Below, piece by piece: positions 10,370-22,320 of a stretch of 64,000 bases of DNA. This DNA comes from Punica granatum. Its lineage: Eukaryota; Streptophyta; Magnoliopsida; Myrtales; Lythraceae. How positions within the stretch are numbered: position 1 is the first letter of the stretch; each line of letters opens with the position of its first letter. The notes below the pieces were generated by a model, which saw only the letters and a list, made by a program, of their open reading frames with translations, was not told the origin of the DNA and did not search any database. The position numbers were made by a program, and so were the translations under genes. The DNA lies in NCBI RefSeq assembly GCF_007655135.1, contig NC_045129.1, positions 20,868,274-20,932,273 on the forward strand. Reading direction: 5' to 3'.

Positions 10370-13300
10370 ACATCGGCAACTATGGCCGAGTAGAGCGAAA
10401 TTGAAGTCCAATTGGTAAGCTCCTCATCCTCCTGTACAGGGCGGATATGAACCTTAGAAGATGTCTCCTCAGTGACGGCATATATGGCTGGCAAAGCCAA
10501 AAACGCTTCAACTGCATCCGAAGAGAAGTCATCTGTTTCCGTGATCGAGTTCTCTGAGGTGCCTCCCATGATTTGCGGTGGTGCTGCAAAAAACTGTGAG
10601 AGTGGTGGAACCGGCATGCCCCTATAGAGTTTCCCATAATATGCAGCAAGGTGGTGTAGATGTTTTCCACGACGAGCTTGCATGATCTCATGGCAGGAGG
10701 GACGAAAGCCGAGTCCCCTCCTATTGCGGTATTCCTCCATTTCAATCGGTCGAAGGATTCCCTGTGCACGTGCCCCGAGTCCAGTTCCAGGGACATAATT
10801 GTTCTTCAAGAGAACCTTTCCAATCATGCGATCAGTTCGTGATGGACTGACCTCTCCATAGTCTCGAATTACGGAGATCATGTCGAAAGAATGGAAGGGA
10901 AGATTCTGATCTTCTCCAATGCTGATATAAGGGATAGCCGTTTCCTTATAGACTGCGTAATCTTCCTCGCCGTTGACAGTGATGAGTTTGCCTTCGCCAA
11001 AGAATTTCAACTTCTGGTGCAATGATGAAGGAACGGCGCCGGCGGCGTGAATCCATGGCCTTCCAAGTAGGAGACTAAAAGCATTGGGTATTTCCAGGAT
11101 CTGGAAGGTAATAGAGAATGAGCAAGGACCCACATCGATTAGGAGATCAATTTCGCCGTTCACCACTCTCTTAGAGCCGTCAAAGGCTCGAACGGTGGTC
11201 TTGCTTGTACGAATGCGACTCATATCCACGTTCATCTGTTTCAACATGGAGACGGGGCAAACGTTAAGAGCAGAGCCGTTGTCGATCATGACTCGACCAA
11301 CGACTTGGTTGTTGCACTTGCAAACTATGTGCAATGCCCGCAAGTGTCCTTGTCCTTCCGTGGGAATTTCGTCTTCCGAAAAGGAAATCTGATTCGAGAA
11401 AATAGAATTCACCGTCTCCTCGATTCTATTCGGTGCAGTATCTTTCGGGACTTGTGCCGCAGTGAGAACTTTCAGCAAGCGTTCCGATGAGGTTCGGAGT
11501 TTAAAAGCAATGCGAGCAACGATATATGAGCTGGTGACTTGCTCATTTGCTCGACCACTTTGTATTCGCTTGCTTTGATCACCTTCATGAAATCTTCGGC
11601 TTCTTGATCGGTGACTTTCTTTGTAGAGAATGACACGGCTTTTGGAGCGATTGAGAACTCAGTAGCGGGAGCCTTTCCTTTGTCAACAGGCTCTGGACCC
11701 TGATAAACCCGTCCCGAACGCGTGATTCCCATCGCGCTCATCTCCAGTTCTGCACTGGCAACCTCGCTCTCATATGTCCAGGGAACTCGACTATCGTGAT
11801 AAGGCTCCTTTGCAGAACTTCTATAACGAACGGGACGGGAGCGAATGCGACTTCTACTGGAGCATAGTTAATGGCAAATGGAGTTGAGGCCTTTTGCATG
11901 TCTTCTTCCTCCTCAATAGCAGCAATGCTAATCATGTTCACAGAAGGTCCTGAACCTGATCCATGATCAGGAAGAGGATTTGCACGGACATTCGGCGGTT
12001 TCACCTCATTAAAGGAGATTTGTCTTGCATCAATCATCTCCTGAATTTTATCCCGGAGTCTCCAACAAGTGTCCAGGGTATGACCAGGAGCACCCTGATG
12101 AAATTCGCATCGAAGATTCTGGTTCTGCATGGACGGATCGAAACGGGGATTTGGTGCTTCTGTTTTGATCTTGTCGCCTGCCAGGAGCTGTCTGAATATG
12201 TGAGAGGGAGGAGCCGGTAAATTGGTGTATTGCTTGCGTGAACGCGGTTGAGCAGCACTGTCTTGTTGAGTTCTAGGAGCTGGGACACGTTGAGCCGGCT
12301 GAGGAGGTCTCGAAGCCGGGGGTCTAGCTTGTTGAACTTGAACGGAGGGTACGGTTGCGGAGGTTGCGACTGGATAACAGTGGGCGGGGTTGAGAAATAA
12401 GCTTGCGGCGTTTGATGAGGTTGCACATACTGCACGGGATGCGCATATGGCTGAGAAGTCGGTAATGCAGGGTGTAGTCCACCGACATTGGATGTGGAGC
12501 TTGATGTCCAGAATTGACGATGCCAATAGTCGCGTCTTTGCCTCTTCTGGATGTTCCGGCAGTTTGTTTTTTCGGTGTCTCTCCGTCTTTCTTCCTTGCC
12601 GGATCTTCAATTCTTCCTAGCTTAACTCCCATATCCAACTTCTTTCCTGCCTCAATCAGGTCTGAGAAAGAGGAAGTATGAGCCAGGAGATGTGAGTAAT
12701 ATGCGCCTCTGAGCGTAGAATGAAACAGTTGAACTTGCTGATGCTCAGTGATTGGAGGTATGTGCTTTGCCGCTTTTCCCCTCCATTCCGTTGCGTATGC
12801 TTCGAAAGTTTGACTTTCTTTCATCTCTGCCATGCTAAGATCAAGAAGAGTAGGAGGTGTTTCTGCACAGAATCGGTATTGGTCGAGGAATTTCTGAGAA
12901 AGATCTGTCCATGTAGGGATGTCGCCGGCTTTCAGGGTCATAAACCAATCTAGCGCCGATCCCGTAAGACTGTTTGGAAAGTCTGGATGACAAATTCCTC
13001 GTAATCCCAATACGAAAGCATTTTGCTATGGTAGTGACGGAGATGATGCCGAGGGTCTTTGGTCCCATCGTACCTCTTAAAATCTGGAATTTTGATCTTA
13101 GGGGGTAACAACATGCCCGGAAAGAGATTCCAGTCACTGTCACCGAAGTCAGGACGGGACGTGCCTGCTTGGAGGGTTCGAATGGTTTCCTCCATTCTCT
13201 TCATTCTTTTCTCCTGTTCATTTTCAGGAGGAATGCTCGTCGGTAGAACTGCAGGTGCGGCATGAGTAGGCGTGCCTGGCTCAGTGGGAGGAATATTTAG

Positions 13301-13960
13301 AGGCGGTGGAGTTTGGTAGGAGAAGCTCATTTGGGTTTGTGGAGCTTGGAAGGAAAAAGGTTCCGTAGTGGGAGCAGGGACTTGTGTGATCGCGACTGGA
13401 GGAACCGTCGGTGGTGGAACGGTGTAAATTGGAGATTGAGTAGGCATGGTGAGCGGCGGCAAAGTGATCATTGCGGGCTCTGTTGATAGGAATGCCGCGG
13501 GTGGAAATGGCACTGATGTAGGAGCCGGTGGTGGTGGCATAGGATCACTGACTGGGCTGATTGTCGGCACATATGTCATTGCTGGAAAAGACATATCTTC
13601 GCTATCAGTCACATAAATAGGAGGGTCGATCGGATTCCGATGAACAGTTGTCCTGCGTTCAGGAGGCGGAGTGTGGCTCGAGGAAGCTCGGTTTTGATCC
13701 CAAAGCATAGCCATGAGCTCTGTCATATTGGTGTTCATGTTGGCAGCCAACTGTATAACGATCCCTTCAAGTGCAGCAAAAAGCACGGGATCGACAACAT
13801 TGGATGACGCCTGTGCAGGAGAAGGGAAATGCGTTGGAATAGCACCGGAATACGCTGTAGATGTTGGGGATGATATCACGCGTGTGTCTTCCGGAATGGA
13901 CTGTGCAGGCATCGGTGGCGCGTCTTGCTCCGAGATAACAGGTTGTTGCTCTTCGGCCAT
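10366..13960 (-). pseudogene. gag-pro: E1 gag-pro (capsid, zinc knuckle, protease, G-patch-like tail), multiply frameshifted
   Basis: Structural polyprotein plus aspartic protease. It starts MAEEQQPV at 13960, then a proline-rich stretch, the gag domain (FPGMLLPPKIKIPDF; ALDWFMTLKAGD), a CHHC zinc knuckle (CEFHQGAPGHTLDTC), the protease active site DNGSALNV and LLGRPW, and a G-patch-like segment (VPGTGLGARAQGI, GLGF). It ends VADV and a TAA that lies in the 5' splice site. E6 has one open frame across most of this, whereas here the frame changes at least four times: near 12975, near 12475, near 11750 and near 11480-11500, with more disorder around 12300-12430. The Gag could not be made intact. 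The in-frame codons just before the ATG still read HRYPTR, as in E5, so the true start may be upstream. Confidence 0.9.
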
Positions 13961-14266
13961 TCTTCCGCGTGCCCGAGTAGGGTATCGATGCGACGCCAGT
14001 TGTTAGTACCTATATATGTGTAAGTGTATAAGTGCAATTGTTGTGTGTTAACCATCTTCGAGATGTAAATGACAATATATAAATGCGTGAGATGTATGAG
14101 TTTAAAAAACACTAATGCCATTACATCAGCTTGATTCACGTTTCATAATTTACAAAGGCAGTCTGTTCAAAAGGAAACATAAACATTAAACCGCCAACTG
14201 TTACGACCCGTAGCTGAGTGAGCGCTACGCGGGTTCTGTACAGGCAAAAACGCTCAGCAACTGAGC
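13961..14266 (-). other. Spacer between E1 ORF1 and gag
   Basis: About 300 bases without a gene. Near its downstream end is ATATATAG|GTACTAAC, which resembles a 3' splice site; E5 has TTTAG|GTAATC at the same place and E1 ORF1 has TTTAG|GTAAGA before its ATG. Nothing else stands out. Confidence 0.6.
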
Positions 14267-15762
14267 TCAAGGGTGGGAGATCCTGCGCGCTCTTGCCTGC
14301 GCTCGATCCAGCGTAGCGTTCAAACGCGCTATCTCCCTGTCTTGGCCGGCTACGCGTGCACGAGTTTGAACCAACTCGCTCTGAAGCTCTCTGTGATCAG
14401 TGAGTTCTGCACGAATATCCACTAGCTCACAGCGAAGACGATCTCGTTCTGCCCTAATAACCTGCAGCTCTGTGCGCACGACTCCTTGGACTGAGCTCTC
14501 TGCATCTGAAAGGTCTGCGTGCGATGTCGGCAGCATCTGTGGCATGCGTAGCCGACGAACAGGTGCGAATCCATATGGATGGAACTGCATCACATATGCT
14601 GCTGTAGCTGCGAAAGCTCGCTCCTCGTCAGTGGGATGTTCTGGGAAGTACAGTTGCTGGACGATGCGCGTGCTCCATAAGCGTCGGACCTCTCTAACCC
14701 GTAGAATCCTATCCGGGAGTGAAATTGTGGTGTTTGCCCACCTGAAGCGGTGTGAAGTGCGATCTGCTTCTATAGGAATATCTTGTAGCCCACCGAGTTG
14801 TCTGATGACTCGGGATGGAAAGATAAGTGTGCTCCCTAAATGACTGATTAAGGGAAGTCCTATAATCGAAGGACATCCCATGATCATGGGACCGCCAGGA
14901 TTCCAACGTGTAGTCCATAAAAACTGTGCTGGGTGAGTTCTTCCATAAACTGCATCCAGTCGGTGTAGTTACGGTCGGAGGGTCGAAACACATGAAGTAA
15001 ACGAGCGATGAGTGATCGCTCGTCGGTGATACATGAAAAAGGATGGGATAAGCCGAACGGTCTAATGTGTGCTAGAAGCCAAATCTGAAGCAGATGTGGA
15101 GATCCTCTCATCCTGCCCCGTCGATTCTCTCGTACATAGTCAAGAGACCGAATGGTCTCAGCCAAAACGGCTTCCACATAACTATGGCCTCCTACCACTT
15201 GGAGGATGACCTGAGCAAGTGCCCCGTCTGTGAGGTTCGACGAGTACGGGAATAGCATAGTCCCGAAGATGAGCAAAAGAAACCCGTAACAAGCGTCCCG
15301 CTGATAAGACTGTCCCGTGGCATTCAGAGCACGGGTCTGTATGAAATCTATGAGCCATGTGGTCCTAATGCTGTGCTCCCCTCCATACTGCAGCTCGCAA
15401 TGAACTTCTTCGTTGCGGAGACCTAAAAGGATGGCTAGTCTGTTCTGTATCGTGGCAAATTGGTTAGGCACCACGATGTCGTGAATCGGTGTAGACAGCT
15501 GAAGAAGTGTCGCATATTCTTCTACTGTAGGGGCTAACTTTGTCCCATGAAAGCTGAAAACGGCTCGCTGAGTGTCCCAAAAACTAATGGCAGTTCTGAG
15601 TAGGGTCCAATCAACGGGAGAATCGGCGAGTAATGGTAGGTCTCCTATGAAGAGCCGGAGGAATGCACGGTCTACTGGGCGGAATATGTTCCAAAGGCGA
15701 GTAATGTCCGCAGACGGTGTGATGATGACATCCAGCCTAGGACAGGGACGCGGGCGATCCAT
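14267..15762 (-). pseudogene. E1 ORF1: plant mobile domain-like protein with coiled-coil tail (one frameshift)
   Basis: The extra ORF upstream of gag that marks Ogre-type elements. It starts MDRPRPCPRL at 15762. The first 290 residues look like the plant mobile domain/DUF7745 group: FRPVDRAFLRLFIGDLPLL, then ISFWDTQRAVFSFHGTKLAP followed by TVEEYATLL. The C-terminal part (14887-14267) keeps CPSIIGLPLISHLG and ends in a charged heptad-like stretch (RAERDRLRCELVDIRAEL onward) that should form a coiled coil. The two parts are in different frames; the shift lies at or near a run of five A at 14919-14923, and the conserved frame reads through WNPGGPM just upstream of the second part. E5 keeps the matching coiled coil. 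The role of ORF1 is unknown; host mobile-domain proteins act in silencing. Confidence 0.8.
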
Positions 15763-16351
15763 TCTTACCTAAATGGATAAGATATTGTTTAATGTTTATA
15801 AACAAACTGATGCAATGTCCTAGTTTGTTTTGAAAATATGCATGCAGGTGCAGAAAATAAATTATAGCACAAGTTCTTTACATTATACAACACTCCTTTA
15901 GTGAAAACAACAAAGGCTCGCCTAAAAGAAAAACTACGAGCCGACTCAAAGACTCAACTTTTGGGTCGGTTGGCGGCGTGAAGGTTATTTTTGGTCCAGC
16001 ATGACGGTCCCTGTTTATGCATGGTTTCAGTGTTCTACTGGGAAAACCACTAACTAGGGATGGGGGCTCTCGATTCAAGGGCGTCAATTCCTTGAAATCG
16101 AGCGAGGATCTTTGGGGGCCGATTCGGTGGCGGAGCCGACTCGATCCGTTCCCTTACTCGGAACCTCTGACTAACCTAGCTTCCTAAATCGGCGCCCGTG
16201 GGATTTCAGGCGAGGTACCTAAATCCACTAGAATGATGCAATGCAAGTGCAGAAAGTAAAGGTGCATAAAGTAGATAAGCGGAAAATTGCAGGAAGCGGT
16301 AAATGAACATGCAAGCAAGCAAACGAATCGAGCCTGAACCCACTAAGTATA
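15763..16351 (-). other. E1 5' leader between primer-binding site and ORF1
   Basis: About 590 noncoding bases. Hairpins are visible: CCGAC-C-CAAA paired with TTTG-A-GTCGG (15969-15941) and GATTTCAAGG with CCTTGAATC near 16098-16071. In retroelements packaging and dimer signals usually lie here, but I cannot assign them. Confidence 0.6.
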
Positions 16352-16370
16352 TCCCCAGTGGAGTCGCCAA
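16352..16370 (-). promoter_or_regulatory. E1 primer-binding site
   Basis: On the minus strand TTGGCGACTCCACTGGGGA, two bases after the 5' LTR terminus (GTACA at 16373). Sequences of this form are the site in Tat/Ogre elements, where tRNA-Arg is reported as the primer; I recall this and could not align it to a tRNA. It is the only intact primer-binding site in the window. Confidence 0.8.
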
Positions 16371-19189
16371 GCTGTACGGACCCGAATGTGGACTCTCGTC
16401 GGGGCCCGCATTGCGCGCTTTTGGATCGCGCAGCTTGGTCGGAACGTCCACCTTCCCGTGGGGACGCGCGTCGGACACGCGTGAGAGAAGGAGTCGCCAC
16501 TTATCATTTTACAACCCGACAGTCGAGGGCGGATAAGTTGCCCGGGTCTAGGGGTATGGAACACCTAGTTTGTTGTTAAGGCATTGGTCTGTGCGGAACC
16601 GGAAAGTCCGTGTTCGGGGGTTCATGTTACGTGCGGGCCTATATCCCGCACGCCCTTTCGGTACTCTGGTTTGCTAGGCTTGCATGTTTTATTATTTACC
16701 GCGTGAATTAAGCTGCACTCGGCTCGCACGTTTTGACACCGGAGATTCGATGAACCAAACGATGTCGGTTGAGAAGCCGGGAGAGAAGTAAATCTATATG
16801 TCAGGGAATTGGTTCACAATCTTGCGTTACAGTTCATCGAACCATGGAGGTTGAATCCCTGCGTGAACCAGAACCGCGAGATCTTGGATTTACTTGTGTC
16901 TGGGCAAGCATTAGACCGATTCGATTAATTCGACTCTCGGACCGTTCGCTCACCGACTGGAATTGTTACAGAATAAATGCATCAAATAGAATCCTTACAA
17001 TGCTCTCAAAACAATAAATACAAATTACAAAAGGGTCGAATTCTAGTCGTTTTGCGTTCGGTTATTATTCCACTCTAACTCACCGTGAGTTTAGGGAAAA
17101 GACCGAAGAACTGAAATTCAATGGACGCTCTCGCTGAATAGGGCGTTGGACCCTGTGAGTGTTGATTAGGGTGTTGGACCCTGTGCTCGATGATTAGGGC
17201 GTTGAACCCTAATATTATTCGGCCTAGGGATCAGGCTCGACCCGCATGGCAAACAGGTGCGGAAAAATAACACGCAACATGTTAATAACAGACAAAGTGT
17301 TTGTTGTTGTCGTGTTTACGTGAATTGATAAATTATTAACCCAGGGGTGTTTTTGCAAGCAAATGCCATATGCTAAACAATCAAACATGTGCCAACGTTT
17401 TAGCATTCGGCTTTGTTTTGAGAACTTGACAAAGAGAGTCAAATCTCAGGTGTGTGGATTGCTTTTACAATTGTTCTGTATTGTGACACTGAATCACCAC
17501 TGAATTAACCAAACTCGTGTTTTGACTCTAGATTTGGAATCTAGAATTCCTCCTAACCATTATCTAGTGTTTGGTTAGGTCGAGTGAAAGGTTAATCGGC
17601 ATTTCGCATGTTTTCTGACAGAGATAACCGTTCTAGTTACCCGAGTCTATGTTAGGATAACAGAAACTCATCAGTTAGATAAGAAAAAGGCTATACAGAT
17701 GAACCTGCACCTGAACAGGTAGCCCATTCTTATCCCGTACTGAAGTGTTTCTGTCATGCTAACCCTAAGGGTGTCGCTGAATTGTGAAAAGATGATTTTG
17801 CCCTTTATTTGAAAATTGTTTCAAAAAAGGGGAAAACATCGCAGTGCGGGCCACCTCGGCCTGTAGCCGGTGTCAACCAAATCCCTGGATCATCCAGGGT
17901 TATGCAAGAACCCCGGAAAAGCCAAGGAACCGGTCAATCCGCCCGGAAGTGATCTAGAAAGATCTTCTGTATCGTGACCTAAGCTACCTGGAATCAGGTA
18001 AAAACTCAAGTTGAGACACAGAAGCCCTTTTTAGACGTCCATGCTACATCGGACCGCGCGTTTCGGGTTTTGAAATTGATAAGTTTGAAAAGGGCACCAA
18101 CGTCCTTTGACGACTCGTCGACGCGAGTTATCAGTTAATGTCCAATTCGGGTAAACTTTATCAGTGTGAAGTGGGTTTAATCATGTGAGCGTCCTGATTA
18201 ACCCGTTTGTGGAATTAATGCTTAAGGGTTATAGCCGAATGCATTAATTAGGAAAACGATTCGTGATTCGACGACCAAAATGAATCCATAACGATCAAGG
18301 ATAATTCAGTTGAATAACCGACAATATCCTTATAACCGAATGGATCTAAATGAATCCTCGATACATGAATCCATGTACGTTAATTTTAAAAGAGTCTTTA
18401 CACGATACTTTAACATAGGAATCGTAAAGACATTGAAGTAAAAATTCACACCATCCGATAAACGAATTAAACTTGAGATAAGGAACTCATTCTTGACCCA
18501 AGGAAGCCCAAGAAGCCCTCGGCTTCATCTTATGAAAGGTGGCCGAAGGTTCTCATGGCTCTATCCGAGTCACAAATGATTTCCTAATCGTGGTTTAATC
18601 ATTTTTTCGCATGCTCAAACATCAACCGTGATAAATAACACTCCTTTTTAACAAAAGCCGGCGTTATCACGATTTGTTTAGCTCATTTAAACATACAAAC
18701 ATTCACAAACGTGTTAATTAAGGAAAGGATAAAATAACACCGGCTTCATGCATGCAATAATGATAAAACAAACTCGGAAACTAACTTGAATAGGCTAAGG
18801 AGATCGATCTTAACCCGTAAAGAGCAATTTAAGTCTCGACCCTCTCATTTAGAGAGTTGGCCGAGAATTAGTTTGCCATAGTCGGGTCGGGATAGTCTTC
18901 TTTACGATGATCCAAGCCCTTTTCCGACATGGTAGCAAGTCATAAGATAGTGCACGTGCATAATATGACATAAAATTGCATGAAAATTAAATCTTGCAAG
19001 TGAAACATGCATGAAACACCATAATACTCCATAGCCATGCAAAAATATAAAAAGCCCTAACTCCTCTAAGTCGAAAATGTTTTACCTAGCCTCGGAATAC
19101 GAGGAAAGAGTAGGGGAAGTGTTTGAGAGTCGGGTGACTCGGTGGAACCCTTAAAAGGATATTCGGGTGCAAGGGTGGACGTGCACGGG

Positions 19190-19838
19190 CGCGGTGGTGA
19201 CGGGCGCGGACAAGCTGGTGACGAGCGCTGATGGCGCTGGTGACGGGCGCGGGTGGCGCTGGTGACGGGCACGGGCGCGCTGGTGACGGGCACGGGCGCG
19301 CTGGGTGACGAGCACGGGCTGCGCTGGGTGACGAGTGCTGGGGGCGCTGGTGACGGGCACGGGCGTGCTGGTGACGGGCGCGGGCGTGCTGGTGACGAGC
19401 GCGGGCGGCGCTGGGTGACGAGCGCTGGTGGCGCTGGTGACGAGCGCTGGTGGCGCTGGTGACGGGCACGGACGCGTTGGTGAAGGGCACGGACGCGCTG
19501 GGTGACGGACGCTGGGGTGCTCGGTGACGGACGCGGGTGGCCATCAGTGACGCTCGGTGACACTGGTGACGAACGCTGGTTGCGCTCGGTGACGCTGGTG
19601 ACAGACGTTGGTGACGGACGTGGGTGGCGCTCAGCGACGCTCGGTGACGCTGGTGACGGACTCTGGGGTGCTCGGTAACAGACGCGGGTTGCGCTCGGTG
19701 ACAGACGCTGGTGACGCTCGCGGGTTGCGCTCGGTGACGCTCGGTGACGGACGCAGGTTGCGCTCGGTGACGCTCGGTGACGGACGCGGGTTGCGCTCGG
19801 TGACGCTCGGTGACGGACGCTGGTGACGCTGGTGACGC
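19190..19838. repeat. GC-rich minisatellite inside the E1 5' LTR
   Basis: Counterpart of 2030-2758, with the same unit types (GGTGACGGGCACGGGCGCGC and CGCTCGGTGACGGACG) but about 80 bases shorter and with rearranged variants, while flanking LTR sequence is about 99% identical. Confidence 0.92.
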
Positions 19839-20164
19839 GTCACTGTTCACCCGAGAGCTCCAACTTCACCCGAAACGACCAAAACGATGAGCAAACGACT
19901 CCAAACTAAAAAACTGGGTTCAGAAATGGAATCCTTGGGTCCGAAACATGTCGTCTATGAAGTTTGAAGAATTTTGGATATAAGTCGGAATAGTGCCCGC
20001 TATGGATCCCGACCTAAACTCAAAAGATATTTGGCTTGGTTCTTGGTTTTCATGAAGTTCTTAGCTTGCTGCTGGTTCCTAAGAAGTTGAGAGCATTTTC
20101 TAGAGGGAGAAACTAGCAAGATCATGTGTGCTTCATGAGTCATTAGCTTAATGACAAGTAGGCA

Positions 20165-20172
20165 ATATATAT
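20165..20172 (-). promoter_or_regulatory. TATA-like site in the E1 5' LTR
   Basis: ATATATAT, 1.6 kb into the LTR, identical to 3085-3092. By position it would start the E1 genomic RNA, leaving an R-U5 part of nearly 3.8 kb. Weak as a motif; supported by TATA boxes at the matching place in E2, E4 and E6. Confidence 0.42.
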
Positions 20173-21772
20173 GTGAAGCTAATGAGCAATTAAGCAAAAC
20201 AAAGCACCATTAAGGGCCTCATTAGCAAAAGTCGGTTGCCCTAATGAAGATGAGGATGAATGTCCTCCATGTATCTTGATGAGGAAGAGCCAAGAAGCAT
20301 TAATGGAGGTGTAGTTAATGGTTTGAGTGTTGACTAGAAAGACCAAAGATATTTTGGGCTAGGTGAGGGCAAGAGAGAAAGGGGAAAAGGCCGAAAACTT
20401 TGGGGCAAAGGGCGGTTGCCCTTGGGCAGCCCGTGGGTCCCACGGCTTGTGAGGAGAAACCGGGAAAAGACTCGAGTCTCGATTGGTCGCGTATTCGAAG
20501 TTCGTGGTTCGAATTGAACGTCGAATTGTCGGTATACGCGTGAAAACGGAGCTAATGAGCCCGAGATTGACATTTTCCATTGAGAAATGCCCCGGAAGCA
20601 TATGAGGCTCGGAAGCCGGTTTTGCTCATTGCAGATGACCAGAGCGAAGTTGTCCGCTTCTGACAGCATATCTTGTGTCTGCATCTCACGGTCATTTTGA
20701 CATCAATTGTCAGTCAACGTGAACAATCATCCCTTAAGCCGGTAATGCTAACGTGGGGCCGAAGACGTCCTAGGAGGCCGAAACTGGATTTCTCAGGATG
20801 ACTTCTGAGTTGCTTGGGCACTCCGGAGATTACTGTAATCTCTGTTTGTCAAGATCAGACCTCCAAGGACTTGAAGAGTGTATCTGAGACCTCTAAAGCG
20901 CTGTTCCGGAGGTCTAGATGAGTTGTGTGATTTATTCCGACGATTCCACATTGAGCCTTGAGAAGGCTAGCATTGTGTAACGTAAGCATTCGGCGTCAAG
21001 TTTCCCCAAAGAGGACCTCCGGACATGGATTTCCGCTGAAAATGGCCATTTCCGCTCCTCGGAGGTTACTCGGGAAACTGTGAAGGGTTTTGCCGCCTGT
21101 TTTGCCCCATTGTGAATGTCTGCTAGAGTTTTCTGGGCAATGCGGTATGAACTTCATTTGCCATAATTCCATCAGACCATTCTCCGGCTATGCTCTTCTG
21201 AAGAGGGGTATGCTTGTTTTGCCGTTCGGAAGTCATTTGAGGTATCTGTGTGACTTCCAAGAGACAATCTGAAGCATTGTTCATGCTCTGTGTGCTGATG
21301 GGGCATGGCCGTGTCTGATATTTGGCATTAACTTTTCTCCAGGAAACCGGCATTTTTGGACTTCCACTGAAAAGTTGTCTGTATACAGAAAATTGTTCTG
21401 TATAGAGCAGATGATTTGCAAAATGCCTTTGAAGACATTTTCCATCCTTTTGGCACTGATGTGGATTTTTGGAGTCCAATATTTACTATCTTCCGACGAC
21501 CGAGCGAACTATCGGAAAATAGTACCGTCCGTGTAATACACTGAAAATGCCGATTTTGGACATTGTTGAGCTCTCTGGTCGCTCTGTTGCCTTTTGGTGA
21601 CCCGTAGAGTCCTTCTGTCATGTCCATGGGCCATTTGCTCAATTTTGCCAACTTGAGGATGAATAGTGATTTCTCGCTCTGCCGAGCCGTTTTCTGTGTT
21701 CTGCTCAAGTCGTGGCTTGGATCATTGCTAATATCGTTGTTTGGAATGGTGAGCCAAAATGGGGTGCTGACA

Positions 21773-22320
21773 GCGGTGCCATACATCAGCATTGGGGACG
21801 ATGAAAACCTCCCGTTCCACTCATTCGAAACCATCTCCGTCATCCGAGACTACGGAGAGAGTGGACCATCCCGTGCTGACCGCATGATAGGGAAGGTTCT
21901 CCTGCGTAACAATTATATTCCCGGCACCGGCCTTGGGGCACGCGGACAAGGGATCAACCGCCCCATTGAGATCGAGGAGTACAAACACAGGAGGGGACTC
22001 GGCTTTCGCCCCTCCTGTCATGAGATCATCGAGGCCAGCAAGGGCAACCATCTTCATCGCCTCGCCGCATACTACGGGAGGCTCAACAGGGGCACTTCAT
22101 TCCCCCCACTATCTCATTTCTTCCCCGGGGCTTCACGCATCATAGGAGGCACCCTTGACGGCCCTTCCTCGGACTCCGACGACACTCCTGCTGCTTCGTC
22201 AGCCGTGTACGCCGTCACCGAGTAGATTCCTTCAGGGGTTCACATCCGCTTGGCGCAGGAAAACGAGGAGCTGGACAACTGGACCTCAGTCTCGCGCTAC
22301 TCTGCTGTGATTGCCGATGT
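21773..22320 (+). pseudogene. gag-pro: E2 gag-pro, C-terminal part
   Basis: Begins in mid-frame at the E1 junction with VPYISIGDDENLPFHS, the segment after the protease active site. It carries the G-patch-like stretch (VPG-like IPGTGLGARGQGI, then GLGFRPSCHEI) and ends IADV at a stop overlapping the 5' splice site. One stop, TAG at 22223-22225, replaces the GAG found in E5. E1 therefore inserted between the protease core and the G-patch-like tail. Confidence 0.88.

Larger units (their letters stand above)
174..21772 (-). mobile_element. E1: Tat/Ogre-like Ty3/gypsy LTR retrotransposon, nearly complete
   Basis: A minus-strand element of about 21.6 kb. In its own direction it has a 5' LTR (21772-16373), primer-binding site (16370-16352), leader, ORF1 (15762-14267), gag-pro (13960-10366), intron (10369-10180), pol (10179-6736), hairpin array (6561-6289), tandem-repeat 3' UTR, polypurine tract (4711-4696) and 3' LTR (4695-174). 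The 3' LTR lacks its outer 960 bases. Outside a GC-rich minisatellite the LTRs differ at about 35 sites in roughly 3.8 kb by eye, so insertion was recent. It lies inside plus-strand E2: bases from 21773 on continue an E2 protein reading frame. Size, ORF1, intron and double RNase H fit the Ogre branch of Tat. Confidence 0.93.
16373..21772 (-). repeat. E1 5' LTR, complete (5400 bp)
   Basis: In the element's direction it starts TGTCAGCACCCCATTTTGG at 21772 and ends CATTCGGGTCCGTACA at 16373, with TG and CA ends. Its outer edge abuts E2 coding sequence at 21773, so five bases starting GCGGT are the expected target duplication; the other flank is lost. E6 has the same LTR type, ending in GGGTCTGTACA. 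It contains a minisatellite (19190-19838), a TATA-like site (20165-20172) and, 120 bases from its 3' end, a copy of the core of the primer-binding site (16499-16490). Confidence 0.94.

Noticed and set aside
16490..16499. GGAGTCGCCA motifs as a tRNA gene
   Set aside because: Only a short primer-binding-site-like core; no cloverleaf around it.
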